Of a stretch of DNA of 64,000 bases, positions 1 through 8,656 are shown piece by piece. Numbering within the stretch: position 1 is the stretch's first letter; each line of letters opens with the position of its first letter. The stretch is from Haoranjiania flava. GTDB lineage: Bacteria > Bacteroidota > Bacteroidia > Chitinophagales > Chitinophagaceae. The translations under genes and the position numbers were made by a program. Below the pieces are notes generated by a model, which saw only the letters and a list, made by a program, of their open reading frames with translations, had not been told where the DNA came from and did not search any database. The stretch spans positions 1 through 64,000 of the forward strand of contig NZ_JAOTPL010000003.1 in NCBI RefSeq assembly GCF_025631005.1. The letters run 5' to 3'.

Positions 1-72
1 GAACATTTTATACCAAATTCAATTTCATACCCAATTGAACTTTTGTGCTAAATCTCCGCCTGTGACCGGTAG

Positions 73-255
73 GTGGAAAATGTCTGTTTAAAGTATACGG
101 AGTTCGTGCAAAATGCAAACAAAAACCTTGCTGATGGGAAACCTTTCGACTTGAAACTGATTGATTACATTACATACAATCCTAACTATGACGAACACGG
201 GCTGGAGTTGTTAATTGAAAGAGCTTCGGAAAATGGAGTACAATACCAAATATAG
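73..255 (+). CDS. short hypothetical protein or gene remnant
   Basis: A 60-codon frame that begins with GTG directly after an in-frame TAG and ends in TAG. The composition (acidic, with FDLKLIDYITYNPNYDE in the middle) looks more like real protein than random translation, but I recognise no family and see no signal peptide or membrane segment. No A-rich leader is visible before the GTG. It could be the tail of a gene broken by the in-frame stops at 49 and 70, or a chance frame. It faces the end of the cyclophilin gene. Confidence 0.3.
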   Translation: MENVCLKYTEFVQNANKNLADGKPFDLKLIDYITYNPNYDEHGLELLIERASENGVQYQI

Positions 256-285
256 ATATTTGGGTTAATCAGAATAACCCCCGCC

Positions 286-957
286 TCACAACCACAACCC
301 CAGAAATCTTTTCCTGATTTTAATGGTCTTTATGCGCTGGTCTTTGAGCGGGCGGTCGTTTTTATCGCGTGGGGCTGCAACAATGGAGTCAGCTATCTCC
401 ATGCCTTTTAATACCTGCCCGTACACCGTATAGTTGCCATCAAGGTGAGGGGCGCCGCCAATGGTACTGTAGGTTTCCTTTCTGTCTTCCGGCACAATCA
501 CATTGCGTTTTTCTTTGAGCTTCCTATAACCTTCCTCATCAAACTTTTTACCCACCACAATATAAAACTGGCTGGCAGAGGATTCTTTGGCAGGGTTGTC
601 GTCTCTTGCCTGCGCCAGCGCGCCGCGCTTGTGAAAATACTCCGGCACAAATTCTGCAGGCAGCCTGTAACCCAGGTCGCCATCGCCCAATAGCTGGCCT
701 GGTTTGGCAGTTTTGGAATCAGGGTCGCCGCCCTGTATCATAAACTCTGGTATTACCCGGTGAAACAGCAGGCCGTCGTAAAAACGTTGCCTGGCCAGCT
801 TTATAAAGTTGTCACGGTGCAGCGGTGTTTTATCAAACAGCTCCAGCGTAATATTACCCTGATCCGTGTAGATAACGGCGCGGTATTTTTGGGCTTGTGC
901 CACATTCAATAGAAACAATGCTGCTACTGCAGCAACCTGGTACCTGACTATTCGCAT
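286..957 (-). CDS. secreted peptidyl-prolyl cis-trans isomerase, cyclophilin type
   Basis: Cyclophilin that isomerises X-Pro peptide bonds, probably in the periplasm. From the ATG at 957 the first 22 residues form a signal peptide ending AQA. Active-site blocks are FHRVIP (65-70), QGGDP (75-79), ASQFYI (128-133) and HLDGNYTVYGQV (171-182). A lysine/glutamate-rich insert (about 137-165) between the last two is, as I recall, common in Bacteroidota cyclophilins. An in-frame ATG at 987 directly follows the stop of the upstream lipoprotein gene, but it would put ten charged residues before the signal peptide. The 957 start is therefore preferred. It is the last gene of the minus-strand run from rnhB. 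Confidence 0.93.
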   Translation of the reverse strand: MRIVRYQVAAVAALFLLNVAQAQKYRAVIYTDQGNITLELFDKTPLHRDNFIKLARQRFYDGLLFHRVIPEFMIQGGDPDSKTAKPGQLLGDGDLGYRLPAEFVPEYFHKRGALAQARDDNPAKESSASQFYIVVGKKFDEEGYRKLKEKRNVIVPEDRKETYSTIGGAPHLDGNYTVYGQVLKGMEIADSIVAAPRDKNDRPLKDQRIKTIKIRKRFLGLWL

Positions 958-987
958 AGATTTCTTTTTATATATTACCTGATGCAT

Positions 988-1317
988 TTACTTCAACCTG
1001 GTGTATACCTGTGGCACGTGGTCCATATATATTTTTAAGTTATCTCCACTCACCTCAAACCTGGCATTATTTACTTTCTCGCCGGATAGCATGCCCATAC
1101 CGGTCGATGCATCATAAGAGTAAGAAACATTGCTAAACCCCGAAGGAGACCTCATAATGGCAGTGTGGCTTGTATTGAATATCAACCTCACAGGCTGATC
1201 CATATGTATGGATTGCCATTCTGTACCTGTAAGGGTGCCGGAGTTCTGTACATTATCCTTCTTAATACATGCAACCAGCAAAAACGTTGATAGTATCAAC
1301 AGAAAAATATTTCTCAT
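988..1317 (-). CDS. small hypothetical lipoprotein
   Basis: A 109-residue protein with a short hydrophobic leader and lipobox LLVAC (Cys17), so probably a lipid-anchored envelope protein. The mature part reads like a small beta-rich domain (alternating hydrophobic strands such as PVRLIFN and YSYDASTG) of the kind found in many Bacteroidota lipocalin-like or DUF lipoproteins, but I cannot name a family. Its stop codon touches the longest possible start of the cyclophilin gene, suggesting co-transcription. About 105 bp separate it from the permease gene upstream. Confidence 0.8.
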   Translation of the reverse strand: MRNIFLLILSTFLLVACIKKDNVQNSGTLTGTEWQSIHMDQPVRLIFNTSHTAIMRSPSGFSNVSYSYDASTGMGMLSGEKVNNARFEVSGDNLKIYMDHVPQVYTRLK

Positions 1318-1423
1318 CTCTGCGTGTTTTAATGGTTATTAAAGTTAGATGAATTAACCTTATGCCGCTGTTTATAAAATATAAAAAATGTAGGTAAAAT
1401 TCTCCGGGTAAAAAGCATACTGG

Positions 1424-2536
1424 CTATTTCGGGGCTTTCTTGTAAAGATAGATGGCCACAAAAACAAAGATGATGTTGGGTATCCATGCCGCAATCATCG
1501 GCGGCAGGTTTCCTTTTGTAGAGAAAATAGTAGAAAACCTGTCCATCAAAATGTAAGCTGCTGCTAATATAAAACCGATAGCGATGTGCATGCCGCTGCC
1601 GCCCCTGATCTTACGTGCAGCAATGATGCAGCCTATCAGCGTAAGAATAATCACGGAAAACGGTGTAGCTACGCGCCTGTACAATTCTATCAGGTAAGTA
1701 TTTATATTCTCGCCGCCACGTTGCTGTTCTATGGCTATGTGGCGTCTCAGTTCGGGAGACGTCATTTTATCTTTGGCAAACATATCATTCTTGAGGTCTG
1801 CGGGCGTGAAGTTGAAATTAAATTCTTTCTTAGAATCAATGGTGATGGTTTCTTTCAGGCTGTCTACCTTTCTTTCAAATGCGTTTTCAAACTTCCATTT
1901 GCCTCCCATCTTCTGTTTGGCAGCGCCTGCTGTATCCCACACAATATTGGTGGCGCGCATATTGTACACAAGCTTGCCATCTTTTATTTTATATAAATAT
2001 ACCGGGCCGCCGCGCTTGCTTGCCGTATCATAGCTCCTGATGCCTGCATACGAAAATGAGTCCACTCGGTAATACATGCTGGGGTTCTGCCTGGTAATCT
2101 GCATGTAGCCTGAATTAGCATTCACATACGCATCCTCAAAATAAGTGCGCTTTACCTCAGCTTTAGGCACGTAGTATGAACTTGCAAAAAAAAGGCCCAC
2201 ACTCAGAAAGATGCTGGTAATAAAATAAGGCAGGAGGATGCGGTTAAAACTTGTGCCGCTTGCAAGAATGGCAATGATCTCGCTACGGTTAGCCATTTTT
2301 GAAGTAAAAAATATTACTGCAATAAACACAAACAACGGGAAAAGCAGGGCTATAATATGCGGAATAAAAGCCAGGTAATAATCCGTGAAAATTTTATAAG
2401 TGCTCCAGCCGCTTTTTAAAAAATTATCGGTCTTCTCTGTAATATCCACTACCACAGCGATTACTGTAAACAGGAATATGCAGAAGAAAAAAGTAACGAT
2501 GAACTTTTTTATTATGTACCAGTCTATTATCTTCAT
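1424..2536 (-). CDS. LptF/LptG family lipopolysaccharide export permease
   Basis: Inner-membrane permease of the YjgP/YjgQ family, which with LptB and LptC lifts lipopolysaccharide from the inner membrane towards the cell surface. The 370-residue length matches the family. Three hydrophobic segments lie in the first 120 residues (starting MKIIDWYIIKKF). A soluble periplasmic stretch (about 125-275) follows, then three more membrane segments at the C-terminus. The motif MANRSEIIAILASGTS is the family's conserved cytoplasmic loop, thought to couple to the ATPase. Whether it is LptF or LptG cannot be settled here; a lone copy in Bacteroidota is often called LptG. Confidence 0.93.
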   Translation of the reverse strand: MKIIDWYIIKKFIVTFFFCIFLFTVIAVVVDITEKTDNFLKSGWSTYKIFTDYYLAFIPHIIALLFPLFVFIAVIFFTSKMANRSEIIAILASGTSFNRILLPYFITSIFLSVGLFFASSYYVPKAEVKRTYFEDAYVNANSGYMQITRQNPSMYYRVDSFSYAGIRSYDTASKRGGPVYLYKIKDGKLVYNMRATNIVWDTAGAAKQKMGGKWKFENAFERKVDSLKETITIDSKKEFNFNFTPADLKNDMFAKDKMTSPELRRHIAIEQQRGGENINTYLIELYRRVATPFSVIILTLIGCIIAARKIRGGSGMHIAIGFILAAAYILMDRFSTIFSTKGNLPPMIAAWIPNIIFVFVAIYLYKKAPK

Positions 2537-2592
2537 TAGCGCAAATGTGCCGGTTAGTTTGCAAAGATAACGGGAAAAGATGTAGGGAAATA

Positions 2593-3036
2593 TTAAAAAT
2601 CAATGCTGCAGTTCACCCATTCATGGTCAAACCGGGCGCCGAATTTTTTATAGAAATCAAATGCCGGCGCATTCCATTCCAGCGCCTGCCACATCATGCC
2701 TGAGAAATTTTTTTCTTTTGCTTCCTGCACCAGTCTTTCAAATAATATTTTTCCAATGCCCTGGCCCCTGTATGCTTCGGTAACAATAATATCTTCCAGG
2801 TACATACGTTGGCCTTTCCAGGTAGAATAGCGGATGTAATATAGCGCGAGCGCAACGATCTTTTCGTTGTCTTCAGCTACAAATGCCCACCAGACGGGGT
2901 TTTCTCCAAAACCACTGTCTTCAAAATGTTGTTGAGATACGGTAACTTCCTGCGGGGCTCTTTCAAAGGTTGCAAGTTCGAGTACCAGCTCCATCATTCG
3001 CTGGCAGTCTTTTTTTTCAGCACGTCTTATCTTCAT
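2593..3036 (-). CDS. GNAT family N-acetyltransferase
   Basis: GNAT acetyltransferase using acetyl-CoA; the acceptor is unknown. The acetyl-CoA binding loop is visible as RGQGIGKIL in the middle, preceded by the strand MYLEDIIVTEAY. The C-terminal NAPAFDFYKKFGA is the usual last helix and strand. Overall it resembles diamine (spermidine/spermine-type) acetyltransferases, but substrate assignment is only inference. Of two nearby ATGs the one at 3036 is favoured because it leads straight into MKIRRAEKKD. The start overlaps the end of rnhB by about 20 bp, so the two are probably translationally coupled. Confidence 0.92.
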   Translation of the reverse strand: MKIRRAEKKDCQRMMELVLELATFERAPQEVTVSQQHFEDSGFGENPVWWAFVAEDNEKIVALALYYIRYSTWKGQRMYLEDIIVTEAYRGQGIGKILFERLVQEAKEKNFSGMMWQALEWNAPAFDFYKKFGARFDHEWVNCSIDF

Positions 3037-3646
3037 ATGCATATTCTACTTCAAAAAGTTCAGGCTGTACCGGCATAATATTAAAACTCCTGCGGTGAAA
3101 AGGCGTAAGCCCCAGCCGTGCAATTGCATCCCGGTGTTGCGGTGTGCCGTACCCCTTGTTTGTATTCCAGCCGTAATCCGGGAAATCTACAGAAAGTTTT
3201 TGCATGTATTCATCCCTGTAAGTTTTTGCCAGGATGCTGGCAGCAGCTATGGAAGTATACTTGCCATCACCTTTAATAATGCACTGATGCGGAATTTTTT
3301 TATAGGACACAAAGCGGTTGCCGTCTATCAGCAGCATATCGGGTTTTGGCTTTAGCTGTGCTATTGCCAGGTGCATTGCTTTAAAAGATGCTTTTAAAAT
3401 GTTGATGGTGTCTATCTCTTCACAATCTACCTGTGCTACCGCATAGGCTATAGCCTCCTGCTCTATGATCGCGCGCAAAATAGTCCTGTCGCATTCCTTT
3501 ACCTGTTTGCTGTCGTTAAGTAAGGGATGGAAAAAACTTTTGGGCATTATAACAGCCGCGGCAAATACCGGACCTGCGTAACATCCTCTGCCTGCTTCAT
3601 CGCAACCGGCTTCTGTAAGATCTTTATGGAAATAATTCAGCAGCAT
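3017..3646 (-). CDS. rnhB: ribonuclease HII
   Basis: Cleaves RNA in RNA-DNA hybrids and at single ribonucleotides in DNA. The family signature DEAGRG is at residues 16-21, with catalytic Asp16/Glu17. Further acidic residues are Asp108 (LLIDGN) and Asp145 (TYRDEYM), and the KGDGKYTSIAAASILAK block spans 125-141. Length (about 209 residues) is normal. An ATG nine bases upstream is also possible. It heads the minus-strand run and is divergent from ctaA. Confidence 0.97.
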   Translation of the reverse strand: MLLNYFHKDLTEAGCDEAGRGCYAGPVFAAAVIMPKSFFHPLLNDSKQVKECDRTILRAIIEQEAIAYAVAQVDCEEIDTINILKASFKAMHLAIAQLKPKPDMLLIDGNRFVSYKKIPHQCIIKGDGKYTSIAAASILAKTYRDEYMQKLSVDFPDYGWNTNKGYGTPQHRDAIARLGLTPFHRRSFNIMPVQPELFEVEYAYEDKTC

Positions 3647-3686
3647 CAGCAGCAAATATACTTAACTCATTAAAAAACCAAAAGAC

Positions 3687-3694
3687 TATCTTTG
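3687..3694 (+). promoter_or_regulatory. candidate Bacteroidota -7 promoter box for ctaA
   Basis: TATCTTTG matches the TAnnTTTG -7 element of Bacteroidota sigma-A promoters and lies about 30 nt before the ctaA start. No convincing -33 TTG is seen at the expected spacing, so this rests on the -7 box and position only. Confidence 0.4.
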
Positions 3695-3723
3695 TCAGAA
3701 TTTTTAGAAGAAGCAAAAACATA

Positions 3724-4803
3724 ATGACGGCAGGCATTTCACAACATAAAAAAACAAAAATTATCGGCTACTGGCTGCTATTGGGTGTAGCCATGATCAT
3801 TATTCAGACCCTCATCGGCGGCATTACCAGGCTGTCAGGCTCCGGCCTGTCTATTACGGAATGGAACGTAGTTACCGGCACACTTCCGCCGCTTAACCGG
3901 GCTCAATGGATTGAACAATTTGATAAATACCGGGAAACACCACAATACCGCCTGCTCAATGCAGACTTCACGCTCAATGATTTTAAATTCATTTTTTTCT
4001 GGGAATGGTTTCACCGGCTGTGGGCAAGGTTGATAGGCGTGGTATTCATCATTCCGTTTATTTATTTCTGGATAAAAAAATATTTTACCCGGGAGATGCT
4101 GCTGCCTTTTACCATTATGTTTATCCTGGGTGCGCTCCAGGGAGCTGTGGGCTGGATCATGGTGGTTAGCGGGCTTAGCGGAGATGCTGTGTACGTGCGC
4201 CCTACGAGGCTGGCGCTGCACTTTGTGTTTGCGATGGTATTGTGCTGCTATGTGCTGTGGTTTGCACTGAAATTACTGGTAAATAAAAACCAGCAATTGG
4301 CAAGCAGTTCGCTCAAATGGCTGGTGGTCTTTATCCTGGCATTATTATTTGTGCAACTAACCTACGGAGCATTGATGGCAGGGCACAAGGCTGCGCCCGC
4401 TGCTGCTACCTGGCCAACGATCAATGGCCAGTGGATCCCAGGCAACATGTTGCAATCTGCCAGCGGGCATCCCATGCTGGAGAATGTGATAACCGTTCAT
4501 TTTGTGCATCGCGGGCTGGCCTACCTGCTTGCCCTGGCGGTATTGCTGTACTCCGTGCTGTCCTTAAAAATCAGCAACACATCTGCTATGTACCGCAAAT
4601 GGCGCCATGTGCCGTTAATGCTGGTAATAGTACAGATTGCATTGGGCATACTCACTGTGCTAAGCAGTGTACGGGTGCATGCAAACAAGTGGGGCTGGTT
4701 TGAAACCATTGCCGAAATGCATCAGCTTGTAGCCATGTTCCTGATGATTGCGCTGGTAGTGCAATTGTATTTACTGAAATTTAAAAAGACACTTCATGCT
4801 TAA
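3724..4803 (+). CDS. ctaA: heme A synthase (COX15/CtaA family)
   Basis: Converts heme O to heme A for aa3-type cytochrome oxidases, using two heme centres in an eight-helix membrane bundle. Visible features are the N-terminal GGITRLSGSGLSITEW block (about 32-47), the heme-ligand motif EWFHRLWAR with His97, a second histidine in VHFVHRGLAYLL and another in EMHQLVAMFL. The long insert between the first two helices (NRAQWIEQFDKYRETPQY) is typical of COX15-type enzymes rather than short Bacillus CtaA. It overlaps the next gene by 8 bp. Its presence implies aerobic respiration with a heme A oxidase. Confidence 0.95.
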   Translation: MTAGISQHKKTKIIGYWLLLGVAMIIIQTLIGGITRLSGSGLSITEWNVVTGTLPPLNRAQWIEQFDKYRETPQYRLLNADFTLNDFKFIFFWEWFHRLWARLIGVVFIIPFIYFWIKKYFTREMLLPFTIMFILGALQGAVGWIMVVSGLSGDAVYVRPTRLALHFVFAMVLCCYVLWFALKLLVNKNQQLASSSLKWLVVFILALLFVQLTYGALMAGHKAAPAAATWPTINGQWIPGNMLQSASGHPMLENVITVHFVHRGLAYLLALAVLLYSVLSLKISNTSAMYRKWRHVPLMLVIVQIALGILTVLSSVRVHANKWGWFETIAEMHQLVAMFLMIALVVQLYLLKFKKTLHA

Positions 4804-5563
4804 GCAGACATTACTGGAAGCCGTTAAGAAGGGCGCAGAGCAATTGCACTATTTCTTTGATAAAGAATTTAAGATCTATAACAAAGACGGGGTGAACAAC
4901 CCGGTTACAGAAGCCGACCAGGCTGCCGAAAAAGCAATTATTAATACCATAAAAAACCAATTTCCCGATCATTTTATCTTAAGTGAAGAAACAGGCGCCA
5001 TCCCCTCGCACTCCGATTACAAATGGATCATAGATCCTATAGACGGCACTGTCAACTTTTCACAGGGCATACCCATCTGCGCCGTGTCTGTAGGCTTGGA
5101 GTACCATGGCGAAATAATTTTAGGCGCCGTTTACAATCCGCTGGCAAATGAATTTTTCTTTGCAGAAAAAGATAAAGGCGCATTTCTGAACGACCGGCGC
5201 ATCAGCGTGAGCAAAAAGGCGGAGATTGAGAAAAGTTGCTTTGTCACCGGCTTTCCGTACCAATACCTTGACCAGCAAAATGGCCCTTTGCAGGTGTTTG
5301 AAAGACTGATCAGGAGAGGCTTTGCAGTGAGAAGGCTGGGGAGCGCAGCGCTGGACTTGTGCTGGACGGCAGCAGGCAGGTTCGAAGCTTTTTACGAGCA
5401 TTTATTACAACCCTGGGATACTGCGGCAGGCATTTTAATACTCACAGAAGCAGGCGGCAAATGTACCAACCTGCAGGGCGGTACATTTGACATCTACCAG
5501 CACGGGCTTATAGCATCCAACGGGCTGGTGCATGATGAGTTGGTGAAAATTATCAATCCGTGA
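4796..5563 (+). CDS. inositol monophosphatase family protein
   Basis: Mg2+-dependent sugar/inositol phosphatase of the IMPase/SuhB/HisN superfamily. Metal-site motifs are EE at 64-65, DPIDGT at 80-85 and WDTAAG at 207-212; the length of 255 is normal. Possible roles are inositol-phosphate or histidinol-phosphate hydrolysis; neighbours do not decide. The start overlaps the end of ctaA by 8 bp, so translation is probably coupled, though no functional link to heme A is evident. Confidence 0.93.
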   Translation: MLKQTLLEAVKKGAEQLHYFFDKEFKIYNKDGVNNPVTEADQAAEKAIINTIKNQFPDHFILSEETGAIPSHSDYKWIIDPIDGTVNFSQGIPICAVSVGLEYHGEIILGAVYNPLANEFFFAEKDKGAFLNDRRISVSKKAEIEKSCFVTGFPYQYLDQQNGPLQVFERLIRRGFAVRRLGSAALDLCWTAAGRFEAFYEHLLQPWDTAAGILILTEAGGKCTNLQGGTFDIYQHGLIASNGLVHDELVKIINP

Positions 5564-5664
5564 CAGGAAGATAGCCTGTTTATTTCAGGACAAAGAAAAA
5601 GAAGCTCAATACCGGCGCTAAATATTTGTACCGGGATTGATATGCAGTGTTTAAATTAAGTTGG

Positions 5665-6390
5665 TCATTCATATTCATGAGAATCCACCATATCAAATGC
5701 CAATGCAAAGCGCAAAAGATCCGCAAAAGATTTAGAACCTAATTTTCTGATGATGTTTTTGCGGTGTGTAGATACGGTTTCTTTTGAAATAAAAAGCAGG
5801 TCGGCAATATCTAAAGAAGACTTTCCGGCACTAATGAGACCAAGGATTTCCTTTTCGCGTTTAGTAAGCGATGCAAATTTTCTGTAGTTATGTGAGATGT
5901 ATTGGTTTTCGTCCAGAACTTTCTTCACCTTCTCCATTAATGCCCCAACACCGCCCACCGGCGAAGAAAGCATAATTAGTTTCTGCTCACCGGCATTTTT
6001 TTGTTCCAACAATTTACAAACCGTATAGAACCACTCGTGTTTATCTGCCTTATACAGCTTTACCCGCTGAAAAAAATTGAGCTGTCTGGAGTAATCGCCT
6101 TCATTGCAGTAGTTAATGACTTTGGGGTAAATATCTTCCAAATCTTCCTGTAAAAAAAACCTTTCATAATATTGCTCACGCAGCACATTAAGCTCTTCCA
6201 AATTTACACCAAGATTATGGCAACCCCATGTGTTCATGTAAACAATTTGCTGTGGAACGCCTTTTGCGAGACTGTGAACCATAATAGATGCCGGGATGAC
6301 CTCTGAAATGTCAGGTATTTCAAACGCGTTTTTGCACAGATTTCTCTCTATCTGGAAAAGCTTTTGTTCTATATCATTGTAATCTTTCAT
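5665..6390 (-). CDS. LuxR-type DNA-binding transcriptional regulator
   Basis: A 241-residue regulator. The C-terminal segment (about 178-230) is a LuxR/FixJ helix-turn-helix with LTKREKEILGLISAGKSS and FISKETVSTHRKNIIRKL. The N-terminal 170 residues may be a PAS-like sensor (YMNTWGCHNLGV and the WFYTVCKLLEQK strand), but no receiver-domain aspartate pattern is evident, so it is not a clear response regulator. The ATG lies in the context TATACACATGAAA, directly downstream of hairpin repeat array A, as for the Sel1 and sigma-factor genes. Its targets are unknown. Confidence 0.9.
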   Translation of the reverse strand: MKDYNDIEQKLFQIERNLCKNAFEIPDISEVIPASIMVHSLAKGVPQQIVYMNTWGCHNLGVNLEELNVLREQYYERFFLQEDLEDIYPKVINYCNEGDYSRQLNFFQRVKLYKADKHEWFYTVCKLLEQKNAGEQKLIMLSSPVGGVGALMEKVKKVLDENQYISHNYRKFASLTKREKEILGLISAGKSSLDIADLLFISKETVSTHRKNIIRKLGSKSFADLLRFALAFDMVDSHEYE

Positions 6391-6590
6391 GTGTATATTT
6401 TAATTGCTTTTCAGTTGTCACATGGAATAGCCTTTATTCATTCGCGGTTGGTATGCAACTTTGCTTATTGCTATTTCATGTGTGTATAATTAATTTTTTC
6501 TGTTTGCCACATGGAATAACCAGCTTTTTAGATTCATACTCATTCACGGTTGGTATAGATTCCTAATCTTTATGGTTATTTCATGGCTGC
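6391..6590 (-). repeat. hairpin/mini-ORF repeat array A (2 units)
   Basis: Two hairpin units upstream of the LuxR-type gene, read on the minus strand. Unit A1 (6419-6482) is the short type: arms CACATGGAATAGCC / GCTATTTCATGTG as written on plus, with inner hairpin GCAACTTTGC. Unit A2 (6508-6585) is the long type: arms CACATGGAATAACC / GGTTATTTCATG, with inner hairpin AGATTCCTAATCT. On the minus strand they begin ATG-AAA-TAG (6479-6471) and ATG-AAA-TAA (6584-6576). Exactly 28 nt separate A2 from the A1 ATG and A1 from the gene ATG at 6390. Confidence 0.85.
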
Positions 6591-6726
6591 TGAAATAAAC
6601 AAGTCCTTAACTTATATCGGGTTTTTATCAAATATAATCCTTTTTCTATCAAAAAATACCCATTGCTGGTGATTGTCTGATATATTTTTCTCAAATAATT
6701 TTGGCGCCAAACCAAAACTTAAAATC

Positions 6727-8607
6727 ATGAATGCGTATGCTAAATTTTTAGCAAGCATTTTCGGGATGATATGCTTGTTTATTTCAAACCACACCCATGC
6801 CCAGCTTCCAAACGAAGTATATCGGAATGAATTGATAGGGGTAGTTATAAGGTATGAAGGTTCCGAAGGCGGCTTTGACTGGGCGTTCACCAAAGCTTTG
6901 CCTGAACATGTGGTATCATTTGATTATAAAGGCACACAAGTTACCTTAAAAGGATTGACGGGCCAGCGCTTTATAAGAAAAGACCATCCGTTGCCGACCG
7001 GATTTAAATTGCAGCATGCACAAGTATTGATTGATGGTTATCCTGCTACGAATTACAATAGTTATATGACCTATTACAATACACTATATGAAGCCATCAA
7101 TAAGATAGGAAAGGAGGTTGATAGAAACAATAAACAACACCTTCAGGAGCAGATAAAAATTATTGATTATAAGATTGCCGAGATCAGAAAGCAATCGGCA
7201 GGGTATCAGGTGTCGCCCAGGTTTCGTGATCAGCATAATTTTGATGGATATATTAAAAATTTAGAGTCATTGAGAAAATCATTTCAAGCTGATATGGCAC
7301 AGATTGATAAAAAGAAAGAATCCTCTACGATTGTTATTACCGGAGGAGGTAGTAATAAAGATCATCAGGCCAGATTAAACAAAAGCGCTAATGATAAGTT
7401 GCAGCCAGATCCCACTCCCGGCAACACGACGGGTTCTTCTTCTACTAATAAAACTACAGCAAATACTAAGCAGGATGATAATATCAGCACATCCACACAG
7501 TTTAAAGGTGGTTTGGACGATATTCAGGAAGGCGATTATTTTAAAGACGATAAAGGGAATTATTACCGTAAGGAAAATGGCGTAGCACATAAGGCAGACA
7601 AGGCAGCTTACGACAGGCATGCGGCAAACAAAATATATAAGCAAATGGAGCTGAAGGAAATAGAACGCCAGCAACGTGATGCAGCATTTAAACAAAATTG
7701 GGATAATGTGAGTACCAGTTTTTATGCCATGTCAATGGCCAAAGAAGGGTTGCGGGATGCCAGCAGTTTGGGCAGTGGTTTTTCAAATATTGAAGAGCTG
7801 AATGCTGCTTACCGGCAGAAATTACTCCAGATATCGGCAATGGGCAGCCAGATGCAAGCTGCCTCTACACAGGGGGCCCAGGCTTATGCTAATATTGTAG
7901 GGAGGGGCGCTAACGGATACGACTATTCAGGAGCATTGGGCGCAATTGGAGGTATTGCAGCTGCCATCGGCGCTAATAAAGCTGAAAAAGATGCGCGGGA
8001 AGAACTAAAAAGGCAGCGGGCGGCGGAAGAGGCAAAAATTAAAGAGGCACAATTAAAGGCTTTAACCGCAATACGTACCGAAATTGGTAAAATGTTTACC
8101 GAAGGCGGAATGCCTTTAAGCGCGCACAAAATTACAGCCCCGGTGTTGTATGTATTTGCTTATAGCAGCAAAAAAGCCGATTGGAACAAAAACCAAAATA
8201 TACCCATGAGCATTAGCAATGTTATCCCGGTATACCGGTACAGCGATGGTACTTATCCATATACCTCTAACGTAAAGCGCACATTTGAAATCGCCTGTAT
8301 CGGCAATCCTGTATTAATAGGGTATTTTACAGATCAGGCTGAAGCCGAAAACTACCGAAGTTCGTTGATGGATGTAGCGCCCAATGCCAAATTTACCGTG
8401 AATGAGGTTGAAGTAAAAGTAAAAGAGCAAACCGCAAATACCGCAAACAACTCATCTGATGTTGATTTTTGGGGAACTAAAACCGGAAATAAAAAGCCAG
8501 CTAACTCCAAAAGTACCGAAACCGATTTTTGGGGCACGCCAACAAACAATAAAAAAACAGAAGCTAAAAAGGAAACAAAAAAAGAAGTTGATTTTTGGAG
8601 TAAGTAG
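6727..8607 (+). CDS. secreted protein with repeated DFW motifs at the C-terminus
   Basis: From the ATG at 6727 the protein (626 residues) starts with a signal peptide ending THAQ; a TTG start at 6673 would bury this and is not favoured. Residues 30-110 look like a compact domain. A coiled-coil-like charged stretch follows, then a Ser/Thr/Asn-rich linker (about 220-260), a short KDDKGNYYRKENG segment, an Ala/Gly-rich stretch (SGALGAIGGIAAAIGANKA) and a soluble domain near 490-585. The tail carries three DFW motifs (DFWGTKTG, DFWGTPT, DFWSK) separated by Lys/Asn/Thr-rich spacers. I recognise no family. It is bracketed by inverted hairpin arrays A and B. Confidence 0.85.
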   Translation: MNAYAKFLASIFGMICLFISNHTHAQLPNEVYRNELIGVVIRYEGSEGGFDWAFTKALPEHVVSFDYKGTQVTLKGLTGQRFIRKDHPLPTGFKLQHAQVLIDGYPATNYNSYMTYYNTLYEAINKIGKEVDRNNKQHLQEQIKIIDYKIAEIRKQSAGYQVSPRFRDQHNFDGYIKNLESLRKSFQADMAQIDKKKESSTIVITGGGSNKDHQARLNKSANDKLQPDPTPGNTTGSSSTNKTTANTKQDDNISTSTQFKGGLDDIQEGDYFKDDKGNYYRKENGVAHKADKAAYDRHAANKIYKQMELKEIERQQRDAAFKQNWDNVSTSFYAMSMAKEGLRDASSLGSGFSNIEELNAAYRQKLLQISAMGSQMQAASTQGAQAYANIVGRGANGYDYSGALGAIGGIAAAIGANKAEKDAREELKRQRAAEEAKIKEAQLKALTAIRTEIGKMFTEGGMPLSAHKITAPVLYVFAYSSKKADWNKNQNIPMSISNVIPVYRYSDGTYPYTSNVKRTFEIACIGNPVLIGYFTDQAEAENYRSSLMDVAPNAKFTVNEVEVKVKEQTANTANNSSDVDFWGTKTGNKKPANSKSTETDFWGTPTNNKKTEAKKETKKEVDFWSK

Positions 8608-8656
8608 CCTTGTATGCGATAAAAGTGGAGAAGCCCTCTATGTAAAAAAACAACAT

